DNA of 64,000 nucleotides from Comamonadaceae bacterium (GTDB lineage: Bacteria > Pseudomonadota > Gammaproteobacteria > Burkholderiales > Burkholderiaceae_C), in the NCBI GenBank assembly GCA_027483665.1, contig JAIXUC010000026.1:62001-126000 (forward strand). Direction: 5' to 3'. Under the pieces are notes generated by a model. That model searched no databases, had not been told where the DNA came from, and saw only the letters and a list, made by a program, of their open reading frames with translations. This document shows positions 1-8,447 of the stretch, one piece after another. The position numbers and the translations under genes were made by a program. Numbering within the stretch: the stretch's first letter is position 1; every line of letters begins with the position of its first letter.

Positions 1-717
1 CGCGCGGTGCAATCGCTGCAAGACATCACCCAAAGCGTGCGCGACACCTTGGCAGCCACGCAGCAAGCAGCCGAGCAAGCCGGAGCCAATGCCCAAGAGG
101 CTCAACGCGGCAGCGAGGTGGTGGGAGAGTTGGTGCGGACCATGCGCGACATGGACCAGGCCACCTCGCGCATTGGCGACATCATCGGCACCATCAACAG
201 CATCGCCTTTCAGACCAATATCCTGGCCCTCAATGCAGCGGTGGAGGCGGCGCGCGCCGGCGAGCAAGGTCGAGGGTTTGCCGTGGTCGCGACAGAGGTC
301 AGGGCGCTGGCGCAACGCTCAGCCTCGGCAGCCTCGGAAATTCGCGCTTTGATCGAAGACAGCGTGCGGAGAACCCAGGCTGGCACCAAGGTGGTGCACA
401 AAGCCGGTGACACCATGCAGGCCATGGCAACGCAAGCTTTGTCCATGAACGGCATCTTGGACAGCATCAGCGCCTCATCGCGCAGCCAAGCCGACTTGCT
501 TGGCGCGGTCGAACAAGCTGTTCTTTTGGTGGAGCAAAGCACCCAGCACAACGCGGCCTTGGTGCAGGAAACCGCCACCTCCGCTGCGGAGTTGCAAAAG
601 CAGTCTCAAGTCCTGCTGCAGGACGTGGCGCGCTTTGAGCTGCCCAGCCATGCTGAAAGCCCCGAGTTAGGGCCAATAGGCAGCAGCCCCTTAAAGCTAA
701 TTCAGAACCGGGCCTGA
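1..717 (+). CDS. Methyl-accepting chemotaxis protein, C-terminal part (5' end outside window)
   Basis: The reading frame is open to the first base of the window, so only the cytoplasmic end of a chemoreceptor is seen. The visible part is the MA signalling domain: the highly conserved tip ([20 protein letters not shown], codons about 64-83) contacts CheA and CheW, and flanking Ala/Gln/Glu-rich helices carry the likely methylation sites. The C-terminus ends in a short tail without a CheR/CheB-tethering pentapeptide of the NWETF type. Ligand domain, membrane segments and HAMP would lie upstream. It is followed 94 bases later by a c-di-GMP-type regulator and then a second chemoreceptor, so this is a signalling neighbourhood. 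The family call is certain; the stimulus cannot be read from this fragment. Confidence 0.93.
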   Translation, partial: RAVQSLQDITQSVRDTLAATQQAAEQAGANAQEAQRGSEVVGELVRTMRDMDQATSRIGDIIGTINSIAFQTNILALNAAVEAARAGEQGRGFAVVATEVRALAQRSASAASEIRALIEDSVRRTQAGTKVVHKAGDTMQAMATQALSMNGILDSISASSRSQADLLGAVEQAVLLVEQSTQHNAALVQETATSAAELQKQSQVLLQDVARFELPSHAESPELGPIGSSPLKLIQNRA

Positions 718-811
718 CGGGTCTTTGCTGGGTTTTTTGCCGCTAGTCTGTTCAGAGCGTCACAATTGGTTACAACTCTATTGACTGGTCGAGTGTTTCA
801 ACTGGTTGCCC

Positions 812-3079
812 ATGTCACAGCCTGACGAATTCGTCACCTTCGCAGATGAGCCGGGCGCCGCTGTCCCCACGGCCAGTGCAGAGCGCGCAGCACCCGTGGC
901 CAGCGCGCGGCCATGGACCGTGCTGATCGTTGACGACGACGAAGACGTGCACCAGGTCACGCGCTTCAGCCTGGAGGGTGTGGACTTTTTAGGCCGTCCC
1001 TTGGCCTTTGCGTCGGTGTACTCCGCTGCCGAGGCTTTGGATTTCTTGCGCAAGACACCCGATGTGGCCGTGATCCTGCTGGACGTGGTGATGGAAGACG
1101 ACCACGCCGGCTTGGACGTGGTCGGCAAGATTCGTGACTCGCTGGGGCTTCAAAAGCCCCGGATCATCTTGCGCACCGGGCAACCGGGCTACGCGCCAGA
1201 AATGACGGCGGTGCGCGATTACGACATCAACGACTACAAGACCAAAAGCGAGCTGACCCGCACCAAGCTGTTCACCACGCTCATGGCCGCCATTCGCGCC
1301 TTTGACCAGATCTGCCGCATCGAGGCGGGCCGGCAAGGTCTGGAGCGCATCGTTCAGTCCAGCGGGCAACTGCTGCAAGAGCAGGGCCTGCGTGGATTTG
1401 CAGCAGGGGTGATCACGCAGTTGGCCGCGCTCATGGGCACCAGCAGCGATGGCTTGGTCTGCGCCGTTCACGACAGCGCCGACGCCAACGAACCAGAGCA
1501 GTTGGTGATCATCGGCGCAGCGGGCCGATTCGAGCGATACATCCAAGCGGACATCTCCACCGTGGAGGACGACAGGGTGCGAAGTGGGCTGCTGCAGTGC
1601 CTGAAGGACCAGCGCAACCTCTACCGCGAGGATCACCTGGTCATCTACTTCCCCTCTTCGGTTGGATCGCCCTTTGCCACGTTCGTCGATGGGCGGGTTC
1701 CGCTCAGCCAAATCGACGAGCGCTTGCTACAAGTGTTTTGCAGCAACGTGGCGCTGTGCGCAAAGAACATCCATTTGGTGCAGCAGCTGCGCGAACAGGC
1801 TTTCAGCGACCTGTTGGTCCGTCTGCCCAACCGCACGGCTTTTGTCGAGCAAATCCAGCAGCGACTGGCCGGCGGCGAGACCTCTGGACAGGTGATGGCG
1901 GTGGTCGACATCGACGCCTTCGGTGAAATCAACAACGCGTTTGGGCACGTCCACGCCGATCAGTTGCTGCGGGCCATTGCACAACGGCTGGCCGCAGCGC
2001 TGGCAGACCATGGCACGGTGGCGCGCCTGGGTGGGGATGCCTTCGGCATCTTGGGGCCCGAGTCGGTGCTGACGCCAGCGGCGCTGAGGGGCGTTTTTGC
2101 AAGTCCCTTTCGGGTCGGCGGGCATGAGCAGAGGGTTCACGCCGGCTGTGGCTTCGTGCGCCTGAGCGATGTGTCGGGCGACGCACCCAGCGCGCTGAAA
2201 GACGGCTTCATTGCACTCAAGCTGGCCAAGCGCGCAGGGCTGGACGGTCACGCCTGGTTTTCAGCGAGCTTGGGGGCTGCAGCCCTGGAGCGCACCCGCT
2301 TGCTCAACAACCTGGAGCAGGCGTTCAGCCGCAACCGGCTGTTTGCGGTTTACCAGCCACAGGTCGATCTGAGCAGCGGCCGCGTGCTGGGCTTCGAGGC
2401 GCTCATGCGCTGGCGCGATGAAGACGGCAGCTTGATTGGGCCAGACCGATTCATTCCCCTAGCCGAAAGCTCTGGCTTGATCGTGGCGCTGGGTAACTGG
2501 ATGTTGCGCTGCGCTTTGCAAACGCTGCGCAGCCTGCAGGGCGTGGCCGGTGCTGATTTGCGCATGGCCGTCAACGTGTCGGTGGTGCAGTTCCGAGACC
2601 CCGCGTTTCTAGACAACGTGGCAGCAGCCCTGCGTGAATCCGGGATGGACGCCCAATGCCTGGAGCTCGAAATCACCGAGTCGGTAGCGATGATTGGTGC
2701 AGATCTGGTGCGAGACACCTTGAACCGGCTGCGCGAGTTGGGGGTGGCCATCGCCATTGACGACTTTGGCACGGGCTATTCCTCCTTGTCGTACCTCGAA
2801 AGCCTGCCGGTTGACCGCCTGAAGATCGACCGGTCCTTTGTTCAGTCTTTGGCGCTTGGCGGCAGCGGCGGCCGGATCGCGCACTTGGTGGTGGACCTGG
2901 GGCGTCAACTGGGTCTGCGGGTCTTGGCCGAGGGCGTCGAAGTGGAGCAGCAAGCCCAAGTGCTGCGCCAATTGGGCTGTCACGAGGCGCAGGGTTACCT
3001 CTTCGGTCGCCCCATGATGGCCGAAGAGTTGGCGCATTGGATGAACCAGCACACGGGCCCAGACGCTTCCAAAGCATGA
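812..3079 (+). CDS. Receiver-DUF3369-GGDEF-EAL protein (probable c-di-GMP phosphodiesterase)
   Basis: A cytoplasmic regulator of 755 aa predicted to hydrolyse cyclic di-GMP. The ATG at 812 is chosen over the TTG two codons earlier. An N-terminal receiver (about residues 30-150) keeps the phospho-acceptor Asp (ILLDVVMED) and the conserved Lys (NDYKTKSE). A DUF3369 sensor-like region follows (about 165-320). The GGDEF domain has its signature changed to GGDAF, losing a metal-binding Glu, so cyclase activity is unlikely. The EAL domain (about 495-745) keeps EALMRW, the Asn of MAVNVS, LELEITES, IDDFGTGYSSL, LKIDRSF and EGVE, which predicts an active phosphodiesterase. No kinase gene is directly adjacent on this strand; a histidine kinase lies on the opposite strand after the next gene. 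The domain call is secure and the enzymatic prediction is inferred from intact motifs. Confidence 0.93.
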   Translation: MSQPDEFVTFADEPGAAVPTASAERAAPVASARPWTVLIVDDDEDVHQVTRFSLEGVDFLGRPLAFASVYSAAEALDFLRKTPDVAVILLDVVMEDDHAGLDVVGKIRDSLGLQKPRIILRTGQPGYAPEMTAVRDYDINDYKTKSELTRTKLFTTLMAAIRAFDQICRIEAGRQGLERIVQSSGQLLQEQGLRGFAAGVITQLAALMGTSSDGLVCAVHDSADANEPEQLVIIGAAGRFERYIQADISTVEDDRVRSGLLQCLKDQRNLYREDHLVIYFPSSVGSPFATFVDGRVPLSQIDERLLQVFCSNVALCAKNIHLVQQLREQAFSDLLVRLPNRTAFVEQIQQRLAGGETSGQVMAVVDIDAFGEINNAFGHVHADQLLRAIAQRLAAALADHGTVARLGGDAFGILGPESVLTPAALRGVFASPFRVGGHEQRVHAGCGFVRLSDVSGDAPSALKDGFIALKLAKRAGLDGHAWFSASLGAAALERTRLLNNLEQAFSRNRLFAVYQPQVDLSSGRVLGFEALMRWRDEDGSLIGPDRFIPLAESSGLIVALGNWMLRCALQTLRSLQGVAGADLRMAVNVSVVQFRDPAFLDNVAAALRESGMDAQCLELEITESVAMIGADLVRDTLNRLRELGVAIAIDDFGTGYSSLSYLESLPVDRLKIDRSFVQSLALGGSGGRIAHLVVDLGRQLGLRVLAEGVEVEQQAQVLRQLGCHEAQGYLFGRPMMAEELAHWMNQHTGPDASKA

Positions 3080-3160
3080 AGCTGAGGGCACTCGCTCGGC
3101 CCAACTTGGCCTTAGAGCACCAGCATCTTTTTTCTCAAAACCATTCCAGGGCACTGGCCT

Positions 3161-4747
3161 ATGAACCTCCATGATTTTTCTCTGCGCACACGGATCTCGG
3201 CTGGCTTGCTGGTGCTGCTGCTGGTCAGCTTGACTGGCAGCACAGTGGCTTGGTGGCGACTGAACGTAGCCATGACAGAGACGGTGGAAATTGAGCAAAG
3301 CTGGCTTCCTGCGGTGGAAAACCTGGCCTTGATGCAGGCCACACTGGGCGCGCATTTGGCGGCACAAAACAAGCTGCTGGTGGCCAATGACGCCAGCGCT
3401 GTGCAACAAGCGGCCACAGAGCTCAGGCGCATAGAGGCCAAATTGGCCGAGGCCACCAAGGTCTACACGGACACGCTGGACGATTACGCGCCTGAAGATA
3501 AAGACATGGAGATGCAAGAGCGCAGCCTCTATGCCAACTATGACGCGCCGCTTCAAACCTACCTCAAGGCGGCGCGTGACATTGAGCAGCAAGTCGCGGC
3601 TGCACCGGGTACCCCAGAGACCATGGAAGCCGTGCAAGACCTGATGATCCAGAAGGCTGCACCAGCCCACGCGCAAGCGCTGGACGCCGTTTCCACCATC
3701 GTGCTCTTCAACCTAGAGGGCACCGCCGAGGACACGCGCAAAGTGGTGGGTCTGATGGACTCCGCCGTGCTGGCCAGCGCAGTGGCTGGCGCCATCCTGC
3801 TCATCATTGGGCTGGGCTTGGTGTGGGTGTTGCCCAACAGCATCACGGCGCCTCTGGCTCGGGCCATTTCCCAAACCGAAAAGCTGGCCAAGGGCGATTT
3901 GTCGACGCCCTTGAGCGCGCAGGGCAAAGACGAGACCGCGCAGTTGCTGCGGGCTCTGGAGGCCATGCGTGCGTCTTGGGCCGAGGTCACGCGCGAACTG
4001 CAATCGGCCAGCGATGCCATTGCCAACGCCGCCTCTGAAATTGCCACAGGCAACGCCGATTTGTCGTCGCGCACCGAGCAAGCTGCAGCCAACTTGGAGC
4101 AGACCGCCAGTTCCATGGACGAGCTGACCCACACCGTGTCGCAAACCGCAGAGGCCGCCCGCACCGCCAACCGGATGGCAGGGTCTGCCTCTGAGTCGGC
4201 AGCGCGAGGCGGCGAGGTCATGAACCAGGTGTCGGGCACGATGGAAGGCATCAGCGGCGCGTCGCGAAAGATTGCCGACATCATCGGCGTGATCGATGGC
4301 ATTGCCTTCCAAACCAACATCCTGGCGCTCAACGCCGCCGTCGAAGCCGCACGGGCGGGGGAGCAAGGCCGGGGCTTTGCCGTAGTCGCCAGCGAAGTTC
4401 GGTCGCTGGCCGGACGCAGCGCAGAGGCCGCACGGGAGATCAAAGCGCTCATCGGCGCCTCGGTCGAGCAAGTGACCTCCGGCTCGGAGCTGGTGGCGCA
4501 AGCCGTGGACGCCACCGGGGACATTGGCTCCAAGGTGCAGCAGATGACCGACATCGTGGGGCAGATCACGGCCGCCACCACCGAGCAGGCTGACGGCATT
4601 CAGCAAGTCAACGCTGCGGTGGTGAACCTCGACCAGATGACGCAGCAAAACGCAGCCTTGGTCGAGCAAAGCACTGCAGCAGCAGAGAGTCTCAAAGAAC
4701 AGGCGGTTCGCCTGAGTCAGCTCACTGCAGCCTTCAAGATTTCCTGA
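3161..4747 (+). CDS. Methyl-accepting chemotaxis protein with periplasmic four-helix domain
   Basis: A complete transmembrane chemoreceptor of 528 aa. It starts with a short basic N-terminus and TM1 (about residues 11-32). A helical periplasmic ligand-binding region follows (about 33-190), TM2 (about 193-215, [17 protein letters not shown]), a HAMP linker (about 216-268) and the MA signalling domain with the conserved hairpin tip ([20 protein letters not shown], near residue 385). The C-terminus ends ...AAFKIS and lacks a CheR/CheB docking pentapeptide, so methylation would depend on other receptors. It signals to CheA/CheW at the inner membrane. The periplasmic region is of the 4HB/Tar type by helix pattern, which does not reveal the ligand. 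It converges with the histidine kinase gene, 42 bases away. Confidence 0.95.
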   Translation: MNLHDFSLRTRISAGLLVLLLVSLTGSTVAWWRLNVAMTETVEIEQSWLPAVENLALMQATLGAHLAAQNKLLVANDASAVQQAATELRRIEAKLAEATKVYTDTLDDYAPEDKDMEMQERSLYANYDAPLQTYLKAARDIEQQVAAAPGTPETMEAVQDLMIQKAAPAHAQALDAVSTIVLFNLEGTAEDTRKVVGLMDSAVLASAVAGAILLIIGLGLVWVLPNSITAPLARAISQTEKLAKGDLSTPLSAQGKDETAQLLRALEAMRASWAEVTRELQSASDAIANAASEIATGNADLSSRTEQAAANLEQTASSMDELTHTVSQTAEAARTANRMAGSASESAARGGEVMNQVSGTMEGISGASRKIADIIGVIDGIAFQTNILALNAAVEAARAGEQGRGFAVVASEVRSLAGRSAEAAREIKALIGASVEQVTSGSELVAQAVDATGDIGSKVQQMTDIVGQITAATTEQADGIQQVNAAVVNLDQMTQQNAALVEQSTAAAESLKEQAVRLSQLTAAFKIS

Positions 4748-4761
4748 GGCTGCTCAGCCAT

Positions 4762-4798
4762 AGGCACTGACAGCCCTTGAGCTCAAGCTTCAGTGCTT
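4762..4798. repeat. Nested inverted repeat between convergent genes
   Basis: GCACTGA (4764-4770) pairs with TCAGTGC (4790-4796), and inside lies the perfect 12-base palindrome CTTGAGCTCAAG (4776-4787). It sits between the chemoreceptor stop and the kinase stop and runs into the kinase stop codon. There is no clear T-run on either side, so a role as a bidirectional terminator is plausible but not proven. Confidence 0.45.
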
Positions 4799-7210
4799 GG
4801 TCGGCTGCAGCGGCGCTTGAAGCGGCATGGTGATGACGATGCGCGTACCCGCGCCGTCTTTGCTGTGCACCTTGATGCGCCCGCCGAGCAAGCCCGTGAC
4901 GATGCTTTGCACGATGGGCAAACCGAGGCCAGAGCCGCCTCTGCCCAACTTGGTGGTGAAAAACGGGTCAAACAGCCGGGACATGTGCTCTGGCGGAATG
5001 CCAGAACCATTGTCGGAACACTCCAGACACACCTGACCCTTGGCGGTCTTGTAGGCCTTGAGGTCGATGCGCCCTTGGGTTATGTTTTCGAAGGCATGCG
5101 TCAAGGCGTTGGTGACGAGGTTGGTCACGACCTGCCCGAGCGGGCCGGGGTAGCTGTCGAGCACCAAACCTTCTTCGAACTCGGTGTGCAGGCTCACCGA
5201 CTGGCCTTTGATGCGGTGGTGCAGCGTGGTGAGCAACTCTTCCAGGGTGAGCTTCAAGTCAAACTTGCGCCTTTGCGCCGAAGCTTGATCAACCGTGACC
5301 TGTTTGAAGCTGCGGACCAACTCGCCCGCTGCATGCAGGTTGCGCGCGATCAGGCGGCTGGCTTCTTCTGCCACAGCGGTGTAGTCGGCCAGTGAGGTGC
5401 GCCGCAGGGCACCTGAATTCACCTCGCCCATGAAAGCGCGCGTCTTTTCTTCGAGTGTGGTGGCCACTGTCAAGGCGTTGCCAATGGGCGTGTTGAGCTC
5501 GTGCGCCACGCCGGCGACGATGGTGTCCAGCGCCTTGAGCTTTTCGCTTTGCACGATTTCCTGCTGCGCTTCTTGTAAACGCTGCAGGGCCAACTCCAAG
5601 GCTTCGGTGCGCTCGGCCACCTTGTGTTCCAGCGAGCGGTTGAGGTCTTCGACCGCTTGGCGCGCGCGGCGCATGTCGGTGATGTCGGTGCTGTACCAAA
5701 ACAAGCGCCAGTCTTCGCGAATGCGCCTCAGCCGCGCCGACACCAGGGCGATGCGCTCTTCGCCATTGGTGGTCCGCATCACCACTTCAACGGCTGTGAT
5801 GGAGCGCTCGCGCACCAGCAGATCGCGCAGCATGTTCTGCGTCTCTTCGCTCCAATAGCCGATATCTGTGCCGTTGAGACCGATCACGTCTTCGCGCCGA
5901 TAGCCGAGCACCTGCTCGAAAGCGGCGTTGACATCCACGATTCGCCCCTGCCCACTGGCTTCTGAAACGGCCATCATGAGCGGTGACTCATGGAAGGTCG
6001 AATAAAACATCTCTTCGCTCTGCCGATAAGCCTGCTGAGCCTGCTCTTGCGCTTGAAGGCGCTCGCGCGTTTCGTTAGCAATTTGCAAGTGGTCCGCCAA
6101 GCTCGCAGCAAAAGCTTGCTCTGCTGCGCCCCAATCGCGCGCGCCGCCCAAGTGCTCCAGGCACAGCACGCCAGTGACCAACCCGCGCTGAGTGAGCGGC
6201 ACATCCAACATGGCACCGATACCCAGCGGGGCGAGGTAGTCCAAGGAAAACTCCAGCGTGCGAGGGTCTGTGTGCGCGTTCGTGGCGGCGATCACGCGGT
6301 CTTGCAGCAGCGCCGCAAAGTAAGCCGGGTAGGCTTGCCGGTGCAGCTCTTGGCCTTGGCTGTGCATCTGCTGATGGATGTAGAGGTTGTTGCAGCGCAG
6401 CCGGGTGGCGTCGTCCTCAAAAGTCCACACGCTGGCACGCTCGACCAAAAGCACTTCGCAGGCCGCCTCGCACACCGCTCGAACGGCTTCACGGACATCA
6501 CCCGCCACGATGGCCGGGTTGTGCAGCAAAGCGCGGGACACCGCGAACTGACGATCAAGAAAGGCCAAGCGCTGCTCGCTTTCGCGTTGCAGGTGTTGCG
6601 CCTGCTCGCGCAACTGTTGGTTAGCTTGCTCCAGCGCGTCTCGGGCCTCTTTGGCCTGCGAAGCGCTGTAGAGCAAGCGCCGCACCAGCACTTGCGCGAG
6701 CGCAGCCGACGCCACCAGAATGACCACCAGACTGAGCACCGTCGCCCATCGCGTACCCGCGCTGTAAGGCGTGACAACCCAGCCCCGCATCTCGGCCCAG
6801 CCCAGGCAAACGACCAGCGCAATGGTCGCCGTCAGCAGCAGCAGGTAGGCGTTGCGGCTGAGCAAAAGCGCCGACAGGATGAGGATGCCGGGATAGGCCA
6901 GCAAGGCCAGATCGCGCATGCCGCTTTGGTGCCAGATGTTCAAGCTCACGCTCAGCCAGACCGAGCCCACCAGCAGCCACGCCGCCCATTTCACCGAGCC
7001 CCTGCGCGCCGCCCAATACGCCAAGAGAGACAGTCCAGCGCCGAGGCCCAGCGCCATCACGCCAACCATGCGGGTGGCCACCACGTCCACCAAAGTGGCA
7101 CTTCCCAGCGCAACGGCTGCGATCAGGCTGAGCCTGGACAGCAGCGACACACCTGGGTTTCGGCCGCTGTCGATGGCCAGCAGCGGCAGCCCCTGCCCTG
7201 CAGCGCTCAC
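4790..7210 (-). CDS. Membrane sensor histidine kinase (GAF-PAS-HisKA-HATPase)
   Basis: A hybrid-less sensor kinase of about 806 aa. A GTG start at 7210 is preferred because it overlaps the TGA of the upstream gene (GTGA), indicating translational coupling; the longer open frame upstream encodes an atypical Cys/Arg-rich stretch. The N-terminus has several hydrophobic segments (about residues 15-175), then a coiled coil, a GAF domain (about 210-370), a PAS domain (about 385-500), a second coiled coil and the kinase core. The phospho-acceptor His lies in VAHELNTPIGN. The ATPase domain shows an N-box (NLVTNALTHAF), DNGSGIP and a GLGLPIV G-box. No response regulator gene is adjacent, so the kinase is an orphan here. 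It may report to the receiver-EAL protein nearby, which is inference only. Confidence 0.93.
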   Translation of the reverse strand: MSAAGQGLPLLAIDSGRNPGVSLLSRLSLIAAVALGSATLVDVVATRMVGVMALGLGAGLSLLAYWAARRGSVKWAAWLLVGSVWLSVSLNIWHQSGMRDLALLAYPGILILSALLLSRNAYLLLLTATIALVVCLGWAEMRGWVVTPYSAGTRWATVLSLVVILVASAALAQVLVRRLLYSASQAKEARDALEQANQQLREQAQHLQRESEQRLAFLDRQFAVSRALLHNPAIVAGDVREAVRAVCEAACEVLLVERASVWTFEDDATRLRCNNLYIHQQMHSQGQELHRQAYPAYFAALLQDRVIAATNAHTDPRTLEFSLDYLAPLGIGAMLDVPLTQRGLVTGVLCLEHLGGARDWGAAEQAFAASLADHLQIANETRERLQAQEQAQQAYRQSEEMFYSTFHESPLMMAVSEASGQGRIVDVNAAFEQVLGYRREDVIGLNGTDIGYWSEETQNMLRDLLVRERSITAVEVVMRTTNGEERIALVSARLRRIREDWRLFWYSTDITDMRRARQAVEDLNRSLEHKVAERTEALELALQRLQEAQQEIVQSEKLKALDTIVAGVAHELNTPIGNALTVATTLEEKTRAFMGEVNSGALRRTSLADYTAVAEEASRLIARNLHAAGELVRSFKQVTVDQASAQRRKFDLKLTLEELLTTLHHRIKGQSVSLHTEFEEGLVLDSYPGPLGQVVTNLVTNALTHAFENITQGRIDLKAYKTAKGQVCLECSDNGSGIPPEHMSRLFDPFFTTKLGRGGSGLGLPIVQSIVTGLLGGRIKVHSKDGAGTRIVITMPLQAPLQPTKH

Positions 7211-7668
7211 GCCTGAACGCCTCCGCCTTGGCCCACATCTCCCTGCTGTGCAGCCCCAGCACGTCTGATCTGCTCGGTCAACCAAGCCTTGGCTGCCGGC
7301 AGTTCTGGGAAGACCTGGAATGCGCATAGCCCCTGAAAGACGCGGCCAAAGACCGAAAGGGTCAGGGCCGAGCCTTCAACCCCCGGTGCCACCACGAAGG
7401 CCGTGCCCACATAGGGATGGCGCTGAACCGACCACTGGGTACGCTCGCGCATGATGCTCAGGGCATCCGGCGGGCACAAAACGGAGCCGTGGATGATGGT
7501 GATGCCCCCGTAGCGACCATGCAAGCGGGCCTGCTTGCTGTGAGGCTCGAGCGCAATGACCCAGCGCTGCAGCAACTGTGCGTTCCAGGGCCCGGTGATC
7601 TCGGTGATCACCAACGGCCCCTCGACGCTGACGCGGAAATCTCCGTGGGCAGGAAAGCGCTCGGTCAT
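7207..7668 (-). CDS. Small conserved protein, STAS/SpoIIAA-like pattern
   Basis: A 153-aa protein without signal peptide or membrane segment. The ATG at 7668 (MTERFPAHGDF) is preferred to an upstream in-frame GTG. The beginning (FRVSVEGPLVITEITGPWNAQ) alternates beta strand and loop and resembles the SpoIIAA-like/STAS fold, where a strand pair is followed by a helix that begins after a Gly-Pro-Trp-Asn turn. I do not recognise a catalytic motif. Its TGA overlaps the GTG of the histidine kinase, so the two are made together and the small protein may modulate or feed the kinase. The fold suggestion is weak and based on strand pattern only; the gene itself is well supported by coding pattern and coupling. 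Confidence 0.75.
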   Translation of the reverse strand: MTERFPAHGDFRVSVEGPLVITEITGPWNAQLLQRWVIALEPHSKQARLHGRYGGITIIHGSVLCPPDALSIMRERTQWSVQRHPYVGTAFVVAPGVEGSALTLSVFGRVFQGLCAFQVFPELPAAKAWLTEQIRRAGAAQQGDVGQGGGVQA

Positions 7669-7842
7669 GGCGCCACATCGTATCGCCTGGCCATGTCCGG
7701 CGCTCGGACACGCCGTGCGCTGGCTATGGAAAACGTGCATCGGCGGGACTGGAGGGCCACCATAGAATGCTCGGCTAAGCTGCCAAGGGCAGATTCACCT
7801 CTGTGCAATGCGCAGACATCCCTTCCTCATTTTGGAGACCTC

Positions 7843-8445
7843 ATGTCCCCATTCTTGGCCCTCTCCCGGTTGATCGACAAGTTCACCACCTGGGTCGGCA
7901 TATCCACCATGTGGCTCATCTTGGCCACGACCCTCATCAGTGCGGGCAATGCGATCGTGCGCAAGGCGTTCGACATCAGCTCCAACGGCCTGTTGGAAAT
8001 TCAGTGGTACTTGTTTTCAGCGGTGTTCCTGCTGGGCGCGGGCTACGGTTTTCTGAAGAACTCTCACGTCCGCATCGACTTCATCTCCGTGCGCCTGAGC
8101 GCGCGCACCAAGAATTGGATCGACGTTTGGGGCATTGTGTTGGTGTTGATTCCTTTTTGTGTGCTCATGGTCGTGCTGAGTTGGCCTGTTTTTTCCACCG
8201 CCTACTCCAGCAACGAGATGTCACAGAACGCTGGCGGGCTCATTCGCTGGCCGGTCTTGCTCTTGGTGCCGACGGGCTTCGCTTTGCTCATGGTTCAGGG
8301 CGTTTCAGAACTGATCAAGCGCCTGGCCTTCTTGTATGGTCAGGGCGAAGACGTGCTGTCCAGCGAGGACACCAAGTCAGACGAGCAAAAGCACCTTGAA
8401 GAACTTGAGCGCGTGGCCGCAGCCCGCCTTGCCGGAGATAAATAA
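7843..8445 (+). CDS. dctQ: TRAP transporter small permease (DctQ family)
   Basis: A four-helix inner-membrane protein of 200 aa, the small subunit of a tripartite ATP-independent periplasmic transporter. The start at 7843 has a GGAGA ribosome-binding site a few bases upstream. Hydrophobic segments fall near residues 15-38, 48-68, 90-112 and 135-160, and the loop NSHVRIDFI is typical of DctQ proteins. A charged cytoplasmic tail of about 35 residues follows the last helix. It is two bases upstream of the large permease gene. By overall type it resembles the mannitol/chloroaromatic (FcbT) branch of TRAP systems, which tells little about the true substrate. Confidence 0.93.
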   Translation: MSPFLALSRLIDKFTTWVGISTMWLILATTLISAGNAIVRKAFDISSNGLLEIQWYLFSAVFLLGAGYGFLKNSHVRIDFISVRLSARTKNWIDVWGIVLVLIPFCVLMVVLSWPVFSTAYSSNEMSQNAGGLIRWPVLLLVPTGFALLMVQGVSELIKRLAFLYGQGEDVLSSEDTKSDEQKHLEELERVAAARLAGDK

Positions 8446-8447
8446 TC

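Noticed and set aside
5990-7216. Long open frame (408 codons) on the plus strand across the histidine kinase gene
   Set aside because: It is the antisense shadow of a gene with clear domains. Its translation is rich in Arg, Gln and His without any family pattern.
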